A stretch of DNA of 64,000 nucleotides from Syntrophales bacterium (GTDB taxonomy: Bacteria; Desulfobacterota; Syntrophia; Syntrophales; UBA5619). The notes under the pieces were generated by a model, which was not told the origin of the DNA, searched no databases, and worked only from the letters and a program-made list of their open reading frames with translations. The stretch is taken from assembly GCA_023229765.1 (NCBI GenBank), contig JALNYO010000003.1, positions 90,749 through 154,748 of the forward strand. Direction: 5' to 3'. The position numbers and the translations under genes are program-made. Positions 34,940 to 43,288 of this stretch are shown here, one piece after another (the stretch's first letter is position 1; every line of letters begins with the position of its first letter).

Positions 34940-35896
34940 TCAGATTCTCTGAGCCGCTCTTAGTTTTGCGCTTCTTGACCTTGGGTTTTCGTTAATCTCG
35001 GTTTCATTGGGAACAAGGGGTTTTTTTGTTATGATTTTCAGCGTGGGCTTTCGGCCGCAGGCGCAAAAGGGTAAATCCGGGGGGCAGATGCACCCTTTTG
35101 CCTGTTCGCTGAAACTATTTTTCACGATCCTGTCCTCCAGCGAATGGAACGATATGACGCAGAAGCGTCCGCCGCTCCGGAGAAGTTCTACGCCGTCTTC
35201 TATGGCCAGTTTAAGGTTGCGCAGTTCATTGTTTACGGCGATCCTTATGGCCTGAAAAGTCCGGGTTGCCGGGTGTATTCTGGATGCCGTCCTTATTTTA
35301 GGAAATGCCCCAGCTACAATGGCTGCCAATTCTGTTGTTGTGCGAATATTTGAAATAACTCTTCTTCTTGTTATCGCTATGGCAATTCGCCGCGCCGTTT
35401 TTTCCTCGCCATACTCCCTGATGATCTTCTCCAGTTCTTCACGGGAAAGGGAATGGATCAGATCATAGGCGCTGGGCCCCCTACTTTTATCCATCCGCAT
35501 GTCCAAAGGAGCCTCCAGGGTAAAACTGAAACCCCTGACGGCGCTGTCCAACTGATGGGAAGAAACGCCCAGATCGAGGAGGATGCCATCCACCTTGCTT
35601 ATGCCCCGTCCAGTCAATACGGCGCGCATTGCAGAAAAATTGTCATTCACGACGATAGCCCGGCGGCCGAAAGAGGCCAGTCGCTTTTTTGTCTCCTCAA
35701 TGGCGTCGCCATCAATGTCTGTGGCAACAAGCAACCCATCGGGAGAGGAGTTTTTCAGGATTTCCAAGGAATGCCCGCCTCCTCCTGCCGTGCCGTCCAG
35801 ATAGACGCCGCCGGGACGACATTGAAGCGCCTCAATCACCTCCGTGACCATTACCGGCCTATGGAAAACGTCTTTGTCCGCTGCTTCCATCATCAT
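34940..35896 (-). CDS. rsmH: 16S rRNA (cytosine1402-N4)-methyltransferase RsmH
   Basis: A 318-residue methyltransferase. FHRPVMVTEVIEAL starts the fold, YLDGTAGGGGHSLEIL binds AdoMet, GILLDLGVSSHQLD and RGFSFTLEAPLDMRMD are family motifs, and CVISFHSLEDRIVKNSF is near the C-terminus together with the basic tail NPRSRSAKLRAAQR. Methylates C1402 in the 16S rRNA decoding centre. It lies between mraZ and ftsL as usual. Confidence 0.97.
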   Translation of the reverse strand: MMMEAADKDVFHRPVMVTEVIEALQCRPGGVYLDGTAGGGGHSLEILKNSSPDGLLVATDIDGDAIEETKKRLASFGRRAIVVNDNFSAMRAVLTGRGISKVDGILLDLGVSSHQLDSAVRGFSFTLEAPLDMRMDKSRGPSAYDLIHSLSREELEKIIREYGEEKTARRIAIAITRRRVISNIRTTTELAAIVAGAFPKIRTASRIHPATRTFQAIRIAVNNELRNLKLAIEDGVELLRSGGRFCVISFHSLEDRIVKNSFSEQAKGCICPPDLPFCACGRKPTLKIITKKPLVPNETEINENPRSRSAKLRAAQRI

Positions 35897-35919
35897 CCTG
35901 CCCGGCTGGTTTGTGGCTT

Positions 35920-36366
35920 TTATATTCCCAGATCAGCCATGTAGCCGCTGAAGGAGTCAATGCCTTCAGACGATTTCTTCATTTCGATCTCGAATCTGTC
36001 CTTGCTCCATATTTCGATAATCTTGATCATGCCGGCCAGCACGATCTCCTTTTCCAGCTTTGCGTATTCTCTCAGGTTGGGGGGAATAAGAACCCGGCCA
36101 TGGCTGTCTATCGTGCAATCTACCGCGCCGGACATGAAAAAACGTTGAAAAGAACGAACCTCTTTGCGCATTAATGGCTGCTGGGAGACCTTTTCCTCGA
36201 TGATGCGCCACTCGTCGAAGGGAAAGACCATCAGGTAACCTTCCCAGTTAGTTATAACAATTCGATTGTCTTTTTTTTCGGAAAAGACTTCCCGAAGTCG
36301 GGAGGGGAAAATTATCCGACCCTTATCATCTATCGTATGGTAATACTGGCCCCTGAAGACAGACAT
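35920..36366 (-). CDS. mraZ: Transcriptional regulator MraZ
   Basis: A 148-residue protein with two AbrB-like (SpoVT) domains: FRGQYYHTIDDKGRIIFPSRLRE at the N-terminus and AVDCTIDSHGRVLIPPNLREYAKLEKEIVLAGM in the second half. The ATG at 36366 has GGAGG nine bases upstream. A longer frame to 36441 overlaps the promoter and is rejected. MraZ forms rings that bind TGG-type repeats before its own gene and dampen dcw transcription. A matching repeat set is present upstream. Confidence 0.95.
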   Translation of the reverse strand: MSVFRGQYYHTIDDKGRIIFPSRLREVFSEKKDNRIVITNWEGYLMVFPFDEWRIIEEKVSQQPLMRKEVRSFQRFFMSGAVDCTIDSHGRVLIPPNLREYAKLEKEIVLAGMIKIIEIWSKDRFEIEMKKSSEGIDSFSGYMADLGI

Positions 36367-36379
36367 TTGGGAATTTCCT

Positions 36380-36403
36380 CCACTACAAACCAACATGCTC
36401 CAC
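36380..36403 (-). promoter_or_regulatory. Candidate MraZ box: three TGG repeats at 10-bp period
   Basis: On the minus strand TGGA, TGGT and TGGA start exactly 10 bp apart (complement CCA at 36400, 36390, 36380), between the -10 element and the mraZ ribosome binding site. Known MraZ operators are TGGG repeats with a 10-bp period. Confidence 0.6.
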
Positions 36404-36412
36404 TTTGGGGCG

Positions 36413-36441
36413 AAGATAGAGGTGTTTTTTATTTTTGTCAA
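36413..36441 (-). promoter_or_regulatory. dcw cluster promoter (Pmra)
   Basis: TTGACA (36441-36436), a 17-bp spacer and TATCTT (36418-36413) on the minus strand, about 45 bp upstream of the mraZ ATG. This is the only strong promoter seen before the 17-kb division cluster. Confidence 0.75.
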
Positions 36442-36502
36442 GAAAAATTTTTAGTTATTTTATGTTTAAGTTTAAAGCGTTGGATTAATGAGGCGCGAGT
36501 AG

Positions 36503-36529
36503 GGCGGCGCGGGTGTTTTTATCGCCGCC
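36503..36529. terminator. GC-rich stem-loop between mltG and mraZ
   Basis: GGCGGCG (from 36503) pairs with CGCCGCC (to 36529), followed on the plus strand by ATTTTT. The T-run is on the strand without an obvious gene, so its role as a terminator of mltG is uncertain. Confidence 0.3.
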
Positions 36530-36595
36530 ATTTTTCAAAGGTAAGCATCCTTTAACCTTAGTTTATGGCTAACTGCACTTGCCAGTTCTGGTTTT

Positions 36596-37612
36596 TTACT
36601 TGCTATTGCGGTATATTAGAATAGCTCTGTTGTGGCTTGCGAGATCTGTTGAGAATTGGTGAGTTCCATCATTTTTAGCAACAAAGTAGAGGTAGTTAAC
36701 CTTGGCTGGGTACAATGCCGCCCTTATGGAATCTATGTCGGGGTTGGCAATCGGGCCGGGGGGAAGGCCTTTGAACCTGTAGGTGTTGTAGGGATTATCC
36801 AGCTTCAGGTGTTTTGACAGGACTATTTTTACGTCTTCCGGCAACCCATAGATTGCCGTTGGATCGCTCTGGAGTTTCATGCCGAGCTTTATTCGGTTGT
36901 GGAATACAGCGGAGATCAGCGGTTTTTCGGAGCTGACTCCTGACTCTTTGCCGATGATGGAGGCAAGGGTAAGCAACTGATGGATTGTCATCCCCATCTC
37001 CTCCGTCCGTTTTCGGATTTCCGGGGTTATCTTCTTCCAAAAGTTGTTTACAAGGATGCGGGTTATTTCCCTTGTAGTCATTGACCGGTCCAGGCGGTAG
37101 GTGTCCGGATAAAGGTATCCCTCAAGGCCTTCCGCCTTTATGCCAAGGGAGGCGATAAAGTTTCGGTCGGACAGGAGGTTCATGAATTCCTCCTCATTAA
37201 TAAGCCTGAAGGATAAGAGCCGTTGCGCGAACTCCCGGGCGTTAAGATCTTCGGGAAGCAAAACATCATAATACTTTTTCTCTCCCCTAATAAGTTTGTT
37301 GATGATTTCCGAAGGAGACAGCTTGCCGGAAAATTCGTATTCGCCTGCCTTGATGCGTCTTGCCGCTCCCTTTCCGATGGCGAGCGCCCAGAAGAAGGGG
37401 CGATTGTGAACCAGCTTTGCATCGCTTAGTATCGCTGTTATCTTGAAAAAGCCCGCGCCGCTGGGAATATCGACCGTTGTTGCCATGTCAGTGTCGCTAA
37501 CAGATTTAACGGCGTACCTGAAAAAAGCTATCCCCAGAAATAACAGGATCAATGCTATTAAAAAAAACTTTTTTGATCTGTATAAAAAAGCCATATTCAT
37601 CCAATCAAACAT
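36596..37612 (-). CDS. mltG: Endolytic murein transglycosylase MltG (YceG-like)
   Basis: A 338-residue protein with an N-terminal membrane anchor (FFLIALILLFLGIAFFRYAV), a LysM-like region (FKITAILSDAKLV) and the YceG catalytic domain (KAEGLEGYLYPDTYRLDRS, FHNRIKLGMKLQSDPTAIYGL, YNTYRFKGLPPGPIANPD). It cleaves nascent glycan strands and sets their length. Oddity: the usual ASIVEKE active-site stretch reads ASIIGKESGV, so the first Glu is Gly. It lies 8 bp downstream of ruvX. Confidence 0.93.
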   Translation of the reverse strand: MFDWMNMAFLYRSKKFFLIALILLFLGIAFFRYAVKSVSDTDMATTVDIPSGAGFFKITAILSDAKLVHNRPFFWALAIGKGAARRIKAGEYEFSGKLSPSEIINKLIRGEKKYYDVLLPEDLNAREFAQRLLSFRLINEEEFMNLLSDRNFIASLGIKAEGLEGYLYPDTYRLDRSMTTREITRILVNNFWKKITPEIRKRTEEMGMTIHQLLTLASIIGKESGVSSEKPLISAVFHNRIKLGMKLQSDPTAIYGLPEDVKIVLSKHLKLDNPYNTYRFKGLPPGPIANPDIDSIRAALYPAKVNYLYFVAKNDGTHQFSTDLASHNRAILIYRNSK

Positions 37613-37620
37613 TCGGGCGT

Positions 37621-38091
37621 TTATCTGCTTCCCTCGTCGGTCTTCAGCAGCTTGCTGGAGGGGGAATCGAGGTAACTCTGCAGGATAACGCTCGCGGCTA
37701 CTCGATCAATATCCATCTTTCCCCTTTTCTTTTTGCCGTTGTTTTTCATGATGGCTTCTGCCTCTTTTGTGGAAAGGGTTTCGTCCCAGCGGGTTACGGG
37801 CAGTTTAAAGCAGGTTTCGAGTCGGTGGATAAATCTGTTTACCTTCTCGCATTGTATCCCTTCGCTGCCGTCAATGCGTATGGGATACCCAATGACGATC
37901 CGGTCAACGTCAAAGCGCTTTATGAAAGCGGATATTGCGGCCATGTCGGTTTCACGATTTTTTCTGACGATTGTTGCCAGGCCATGAGCCGCGATTCCGA
38001 GTTCATCGCAGATGGCAACGCCGACTCTTCTTTCCCCGTAATCCAACGCCAGTATCCTCAAATCTTTCTCCTTATTTTTTCGGGGCAACAT
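37621..38091 (-). CDS. ruvX: Holliday junction resolvase-like protein RuvX (YqgF)
   Basis: A 156-residue RNase H-fold protein. ILALDYGERRVGVAICDELG begins the fold, VDRIVIGYPIRIDGSEG is the middle motif, TRWDETLSTKEAEAIM gives the acidic Glu, and DIDRVAASVILQSYL gives the closing Asp. Family members process 16S rRNA 5' ends and may resolve junctions. It is the first gene of a ruvX-mltG unit diverging from the multihaem cytochrome. Confidence 0.93.
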   Translation of the reverse strand: MLPRKNKEKDLRILALDYGERRVGVAICDELGIAAHGLATIVRKNRETDMAAISAFIKRFDVDRIVIGYPIRIDGSEGIQCEKVNRFIHRLETCFKLPVTRWDETLSTKEAEAIMKNNGKKKRGKMDIDRVAASVILQSYLDSPSSKLLKTDEGSR

Positions 38092-38468
38092 AAATCATTC
38101 ATCATAAAAAATCCACCTAAACCAGTGCAAAGACAGATAATAATTAAGAGCTTGACAAAGTGGACAAATCTCGTGTATCCCTCGAGCGTCAATGGGTGGC
38201 ATAATTGAGCAGGAGCGCCAATTGTGCTTAAGTTTTAGCCTGTTGGAACAGAGTCTTTTTAAAAGAAGCTAATATATTATTAATCGCATTATAGAAAAAA
38301 ATTATATTTTTTTACAAACCTGCCGGCAATGATTTGATGGCCAGAAATGTCCGGTTGTGAACGATATTGGTTGGCAACGAGAAGGGATAATTCTTCAACT
38401 GTTTATCAGGTTCGGTAAAAAACTGATCAAGTAAAGTTGAGACAAGAATAAAGAGAGGAAGAGTTCTT
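38092..38468. other. 377-bp divergent intergenic region (ruvX / multihaem cytochrome)
   Basis: No gene seen. A plus-strand TTGACA at 38152-38157 with TATCCC 18 bp later could start a long leader for the cytochrome gene. The stretch 38270-38320 is very AT-rich. GAGAGG lies shortly before the cytochrome ATG. Confidence 0.35.
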
Positions 38469-41273
38469 ATGATTGATGAACAATGTAAATGGAAGAAAGT
38501 GACGGGGAGCTGGATTATTCTTATTTCATTAATCTTTACCCCATTCTCGCTGGCCTACTCAGCTTCGGATGAGAGCTGCATGGAATGCCATTCCGATAAA
38601 CAGATGACAACAAAACGAGAAGGTAAGACCGTTTCCCTTTTTGTTGATCTTAAAAAATATTCAACGTCAAGCCACGGCAAGGTAGGCTGCACCGGATGCC
38701 ATCCTGAAGCTGATGTCAAGGATTTCCCCCATCCGGAAAAATTAGCGCCGGTGAATTGCGGCAGTTGTCATGATGATGCGGACAAGGAGTTCAAGGCAGG
38801 AATCCACGGGAAGGCATTGGCAAAAAAGGAACCGCATGCCCCTACCTGTATTGAATGCCATGGCAATCATTACATTTTATCGAACAGGAACCCGCGTTCT
38901 CTTACCTATAAAATCAATATTCCCTCCCTCTGCGGTAAGTGTCATAGAGAAGGAGCGCCGGTTGCGCGCATGTACGATATTCCCGAAAAGAATATTCTGG
39001 ATAATTATTCCGAAAGTATCCACGGTGTGGGTCTTTTGAAAAAAGGGCTTTTAGTGACTGCCGCCTGCGCGGATTGCCATGGGAATCACCGCATTCTTCC
39101 CCATACAGATCCAAAATCGCAAACCAACCCGCATAACATTGCCCAGTCATGCATGGTTTGTCATTCAAACATAGAGGGAGTGCATTCCAAGATTATTCAG
39201 GGGGAGTTGTGGGAAAAGAAGCCCGGGGCGATTCCCGCCTGTTCTGATTGTCACCGTTCGCACAAGATACGTAAAGATTCTATGACAACAGGTCTTGCCG
39301 ACAATGACTGTTTGAAGTGCCATGGAAAAAATTCTTTAAACAAGGTTGTGGGCGGTAAGAAGTTTTCGCTTCATGTAGAAGTGAAGACATTGCAGGATTC
39401 CGCCCATAAAAACATCCCCTGCGTCAAGTGCCATACCGACGTCAGCCCAACCCATAAAAGGCCCTGCGATACAGCGGAGAATGTTAATTGCTCAAGTTGC
39501 CATGCCGAGGTGGGCAAGGAATATGTTCAGAGCGCGCACGGACGCGCCCATGCGCTGAACAAGAAAGATGCCCCTTTCTGCACATCTTGTCACGGGACCC
39601 ATAGCGTTTTGCCTGCCAAAAATACCAAATCTCCCGTTTATCGTGGCAACATTCCTCAACTATGCGGTTCCTGCCATGGGGCGAAAGGAAAGGCGGCCGA
39701 GTTTTCAAAGGTAGGAAACGGCAATGTAGTCGTTGATTACTCGACAAGCGTTCACGGGGTGGCGCTTGAGAAAAAGGGGCTCCTGGTTGCGGCGGTGTGT
39801 TCGGATTGTCACGGCAAGCACCTGAATCTGGATCATAAAGACGAACACTCGACAATCAATAGAAAGAATGTATCGGCAACCTGCGGAACCTGCCATGTGG
39901 GAATCTACAAGCAATTTGTCAAAAGCGTCCACAGCCCTACCGTCAGCAAGTCAAAAGAAAAACTCCCGATCTGTGAGGATTGCCATTCCTCGCATCAGAT
40001 AACGCGGGTTGAAAAGAACAAGTTCGTAACCGAGGTTACCAGTCAGTGTGGGAAGTGTCATAAAGAACTCGCCAAGACGTATTTGGACACGGCTCACGGC
40101 AAGTCTTATCTTTTGGGGTCTAATAAAGTGGCAAAATGCTCTGATTGCCACGGCGCTCATGAAATCCTGACGGTCAACAATCCCAATTCAACTGTCGGCT
40201 TTAAAAACGTGGTAAAGACGTGCCGGCAGTGTCATCCGAACGCCAACCGGCGTTTTACCGATTACCTGACCCATTCCACCCATCACGACAAGGTGAAGTT
40301 TCCAGTTCTCTTCTATACCTTTAGGGCAATGAGCCTGCTTCTTATAGGTACCTTCGGGTTTTTCGGGCTCCACACATTGTTGTGGATTCCCCGCTCCTTT
40401 GCGCGGATGCGGGCAAAAAGAAGGGAGTACGAGGCCGATGCCATCAAGGATCATCGGTATGTGGAGCGTTTCAATAATTACCATCGTATTTCACACCTTG
40501 TTCTTGTCGTCAGCTTCCTGGCACTGGCCATTACCGGCATGGCCCTGAAATTTTCCGATATGGCGTGGGCGCGGTTTATAGCAAACCTGATGGGGGGAGC
40601 TGCTGTGGCGGCTCGGATTCATCACTTCTCGGCGGTAGTTATGTTCGGTCTGTTATTTTCGCATGTATATTATTTGATAAAATTGAAGATTAAGAACAAA
40701 ACGCCGTTAAAAGAATTTATCCTGGGGAAAGACTCCATGCTGCCCAATTCCCAGGATTTGAAGGATTTTATCGCTACCATAAAATGGTTTGCCGGGAAGG
40801 GGCCGAGACCCCAGTATGGACGCTGGACGTATTGGGAAAAATTTGATTACCTGGCTGTTTTCTGGGGGGTTCCGGTGATCGGTTTATCCGGTTTGATTCT
40901 CTGGTTCCCGGAAATTTCCAGTCTCATTTTCCCGGGGTGGCTGGTCAATGTTGCGGCGATTATTCACAGTGATGAAGCCCTTCTGGCGACAGGTTTTATT
41001 TTTACGGTTCATTTTTTCAATACCCATCTTCGTCCGGAGGCATTTCCGATGGATCCTGTTATCTTTACCGGGGTAATCCCGGCGGAAGAGTGTCGCGAAG
41101 AAAGACCGCGCAGCTATGAAGAAGCGGAAGCAAAAGGGCAATTCGAGGAAAAGCTTGTTACTAAAGAGCTTTCGCCCGATTTTATGAAGGCTGTCTATTC
41201 TTTTGGTTTTTTCTTCTTGTTTTTAGGAGTGTCGGTTGTTCTGTTGATAATATACACGGTCCTGTTTGGATAG
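38469..41273 (+). CDS. 19-haem c-type cytochrome fused to a membrane cytochrome-b-like domain
   Basis: A 934-residue protein. A signal or anchor helix (residues ~13-30) precedes a ~560-residue periplasmic region with 19 CxxCH motifs (first CMECH, last CRQCH). The haem region is internally duplicated: blocks such as CGKCHREGAPVA...SIHGVGLLKKGLLV and CGSCHGAKGKAA...SVHGVALEKKGLLV align. The C-terminal third has several membrane helices with histidines (NYHRISHLVLVVSFLALAIT, RIHHFSAVVMFGLLFSHVYY, IIHSDEALLATGFIFTVHFF), resembling a quinone-reacting cytochrome b. It likely moves electrons between the quinone pool and periplasmic carriers. Direction and partner are unknown. Confidence 0.9.
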   Translation: MIDEQCKWKKVTGSWIILISLIFTPFSLAYSASDESCMECHSDKQMTTKREGKTVSLFVDLKKYSTSSHGKVGCTGCHPEADVKDFPHPEKLAPVNCGSCHDDADKEFKAGIHGKALAKKEPHAPTCIECHGNHYILSNRNPRSLTYKINIPSLCGKCHREGAPVARMYDIPEKNILDNYSESIHGVGLLKKGLLVTAACADCHGNHRILPHTDPKSQTNPHNIAQSCMVCHSNIEGVHSKIIQGELWEKKPGAIPACSDCHRSHKIRKDSMTTGLADNDCLKCHGKNSLNKVVGGKKFSLHVEVKTLQDSAHKNIPCVKCHTDVSPTHKRPCDTAENVNCSSCHAEVGKEYVQSAHGRAHALNKKDAPFCTSCHGTHSVLPAKNTKSPVYRGNIPQLCGSCHGAKGKAAEFSKVGNGNVVVDYSTSVHGVALEKKGLLVAAVCSDCHGKHLNLDHKDEHSTINRKNVSATCGTCHVGIYKQFVKSVHSPTVSKSKEKLPICEDCHSSHQITRVEKNKFVTEVTSQCGKCHKELAKTYLDTAHGKSYLLGSNKVAKCSDCHGAHEILTVNNPNSTVGFKNVVKTCRQCHPNANRRFTDYLTHSTHHDKVKFPVLFYTFRAMSLLLIGTFGFFGLHTLLWIPRSFARMRAKRREYEADAIKDHRYVERFNNYHRISHLVLVVSFLALAITGMALKFSDMAWARFIANLMGGAAVAARIHHFSAVVMFGLLFSHVYYLIKLKIKNKTPLKEFILGKDSMLPNSQDLKDFIATIKWFAGKGPRPQYGRWTYWEKFDYLAVFWGVPVIGLSGLILWFPEISSLIFPGWLVNVAAIIHSDEALLATGFIFTVHFFNTHLRPEAFPMDPVIFTGVIPAEECREERPRSYEEAEAKGQFEEKLVTKELSPDFMKAVYSFGFFFLFLGVSVVLLIIYTVLFG

Positions 41274-41287
41274 CTGCAGGGTTTATT

Positions 41288-41319
41288 GCCATCCCCTGAT
41301 TTTTTGACTGGGGGATGGC
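41288..41319 (+). terminator. Stem-loop between cytochrome and first sensor kinase
   Basis: GCCATCCCC (41288-41296) pairs perfectly with GGGGATGGC (41311-41319). No T-run follows, so it may be a partial terminator or an mRNA stabiliser between the two genes. Confidence 0.5.
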
Positions 41320-41358
41320 AGATACTTCCAATGATAACAAATATTGAGATGCCCGAAT

Positions 41359-42966
41359 ATGTTTAAAAGGGTGCAGCGAATTGCCAATTCCATTGGCGCA
41401 AAGTTTTTTGTTCTCCTCGTTTTTCTGCTGATAGTTTCCTTCGGAATTATCATATATCTGAATGTCTATTTTCTGAACAATTTCTTCCGTCAGGCCGTAG
41501 TTCATGATGCCGTCAAGGTTAGCAACCTGATAAAAAGGGCTACTTACTACAGCATGCTGGAGAATCGCCGTTCCGATCTGACAAATACGATTGCAAATAT
41601 CGGGAAGGAAAGTGAGTTCAGAGGGATCAGGATCTATAACAAGATAGGGGTGATTGCCTTTTCAGACAGACCGGAGGATGTTGGCAAGGTTGCGGATAAA
41701 AGGGCGGAGCAGTGCTATGTTTGTCACGCGGAGGAGCCGGCGAAAGGGGTTGTCCCGACCAAAGACCTGACGCGAACATTCACCTCCAGTGATGGATCAC
41801 GTGTTCTGGGGCTTATCAGTCCGATCGAGAATTCGCCGGAATGTTTCAATGCCGCCTGCCATGCCCACTCCCCGAAAGATGGCCTGCTGGGGATTCTGGA
41901 TGTTAAATTGTCGCTGAAGGATGGGGATGGGAGAATTGCGGCAACACGTAACAGGATGCTCATCTATTCGGCTTTGCTGATCTTGATTACCGTTCTGGTA
42001 AAGGGGTATTTCGTCCGCAGGATGATCCATAATCCTATCAAAAAACTGAATAATGCAACCGATGAGGTAGCCAATCTTAACCTTGATCATAAGGTCGAGG
42101 TGAATTCCCGTGATGAGTTTGGCAATTTGGCTAAATCCTTCAATAAGATGACTTCTGAACTCAAGGATGCGAACCAGGCCGTTAAAAACTGGTACACGCA
42201 ACTCGAAGACAGAGTAAGGGAGAAGACACTGGAGTTGGAGAGGGCAGAGGCGCAGTTGATCATGGCGGAGAAGATGGCTTCGATGGGGGAGCTGTCGGCG
42301 ATGGTTGCCCATGAGATAAACAATCCACTTTCAGGGATTTTGTCCTACGCCAAGGTTTCGTCCCGGTATCTTGAGCGGGGCGATAATGATCCTGAGGCGT
42401 TGGAGGCGGTAAGAAAGAATCTCGCTTTTATCAGCGAGGAGACGAAGCGGTGCGGCAATATTGTAAAGAGCCTGCTGATATTTTCTCGCCGTGGTTCCGG
42501 CGATTTTAAGGAAGAGCATTTAAACGGAATCATCGAGAACAGCATTATGGTAATAGACCATAGCGTCAAGATGAAGGAGCTCCACCTGGTTAAGGATATG
42601 GAAGAAGGGGATGATCTGATCAGTTGTGATGCCGGGGGCATTCAGCAGGTTTTTGTGGCGCTGATCGTCAACGCTATCGAGGCGACGCCCTCCGGTGGGA
42701 CGATCACGATAACAACCGACTGCACGACCCTCAAAGAGAGTGTCGTGGTTACTGTTTCCGATACCGGCAAGGGTATTCCCGACACGATTTTTCCCCATAT
42801 CTTTGAACCGTTTGTCTCGACTAAAGCGAAGGGCACCGGGCTGGGGCTTGCCATGGTCTATGGCATTGTGCAGCAGCACGGAGGTTCTATTGACGTCAAA
42901 ACAGTTGCGGATGAGGGGACAGTTTTCACTGTATCTTTGCCCCGCAATCCTCCCTCCCGAAGCTGA
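41359..42966 (+). CDS. Haem-binding sensor histidine kinase, copy 1
   Basis: About 535 residues from ATG 41359. Order: helix ~14-38; periplasmic sensor ~40-198 with haem motifs CYVCH (119-123) and the variant CFNAACH (162-168); helix ~200-217; HAMP (~218-270); a coiled coil ending REKTLELERAEAQL; DHp with the phospho-His in MVAHEINNPLSG (~H318); and the ATPase domain with DTGKGIPDTIFPHIFEPFVSTK and GTGLGLAMVYGIV. C-type haem in a sensor usually reports redox state or gas ligands. It follows the cytochrome and is nearly duplicated by the next gene. Confidence 0.92.
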   Translation: MFKRVQRIANSIGAKFFVLLVFLLIVSFGIIIYLNVYFLNNFFRQAVVHDAVKVSNLIKRATYYSMLENRRSDLTNTIANIGKESEFRGIRIYNKIGVIAFSDRPEDVGKVADKRAEQCYVCHAEEPAKGVVPTKDLTRTFTSSDGSRVLGLISPIENSPECFNAACHAHSPKDGLLGILDVKLSLKDGDGRIAATRNRMLIYSALLILITVLVKGYFVRRMIHNPIKKLNNATDEVANLNLDHKVEVNSRDEFGNLAKSFNKMTSELKDANQAVKNWYTQLEDRVREKTLELERAEAQLIMAEKMASMGELSAMVAHEINNPLSGILSYAKVSSRYLERGDNDPEALEAVRKNLAFISEETKRCGNIVKSLLIFSRRGSGDFKEEHLNGIIENSIMVIDHSVKMKELHLVKDMEEGDDLISCDAGGIQQVFVALIVNAIEATPSGGTITITTDCTTLKESVVVTVSDTGKGIPDTIFPHIFEPFVSTKAKGTGLGLAMVYGIVQQHGGSIDVKTVADEGTVFTVSLPRNPPSRS

Positions 42967-43288
42967 TCAGGAAAAGGATTATAGTTGCTGGTAGCCGACA
43001 ATATAATTAAGAGGAACAGGAAAATATCCCTTGTAAAAAATTTATCATTGATTTATTGAAAACTAACTGGCAGTTCGCTTGGGGGCGGTTAGTAATTCTA
43101 TGTTGGCCCGAATGGTAATTTTAATGAAAAAAATTTACAATAAAAAACCCGCAACCATTGAAAATGGATGTGGGTTTTTTATTGTTTGAGGAAAATAGCA
43201 TTGAAGTTGAAAAAGGTATTCGGGGTGCTGAATTGTTGCGGAAAGTTTGTCACTGCTAAGTGTTTGCACACGAAGGGTATTTGTTGTT
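42967..43288. other. 322-bp gap between the two sensor kinases
   Basis: No gene. It holds a strong palindromic terminator at 43138-43184. The second kinase is therefore probably transcribed from its own start site between 43185 and 43288, where I see no clear consensus promoter. Confidence 0.5.
43138..43184. terminator. Bidirectional rho-independent terminator
   Basis: A near-perfect palindrome: CAATAAAAAACCC at the left and GGGTTTTTTATTG at the right, with inner arms CCATT/AATGG around a GAA loop. T-runs lie on both strands. Confidence 0.85.

Noticed and set aside
43070..43090. TGGCAG-type sequence before kinase 2 as a sigma-54 promoter
   Set aside because: The -12 GC element and spacing do not fit the GG-N10-GC rule.
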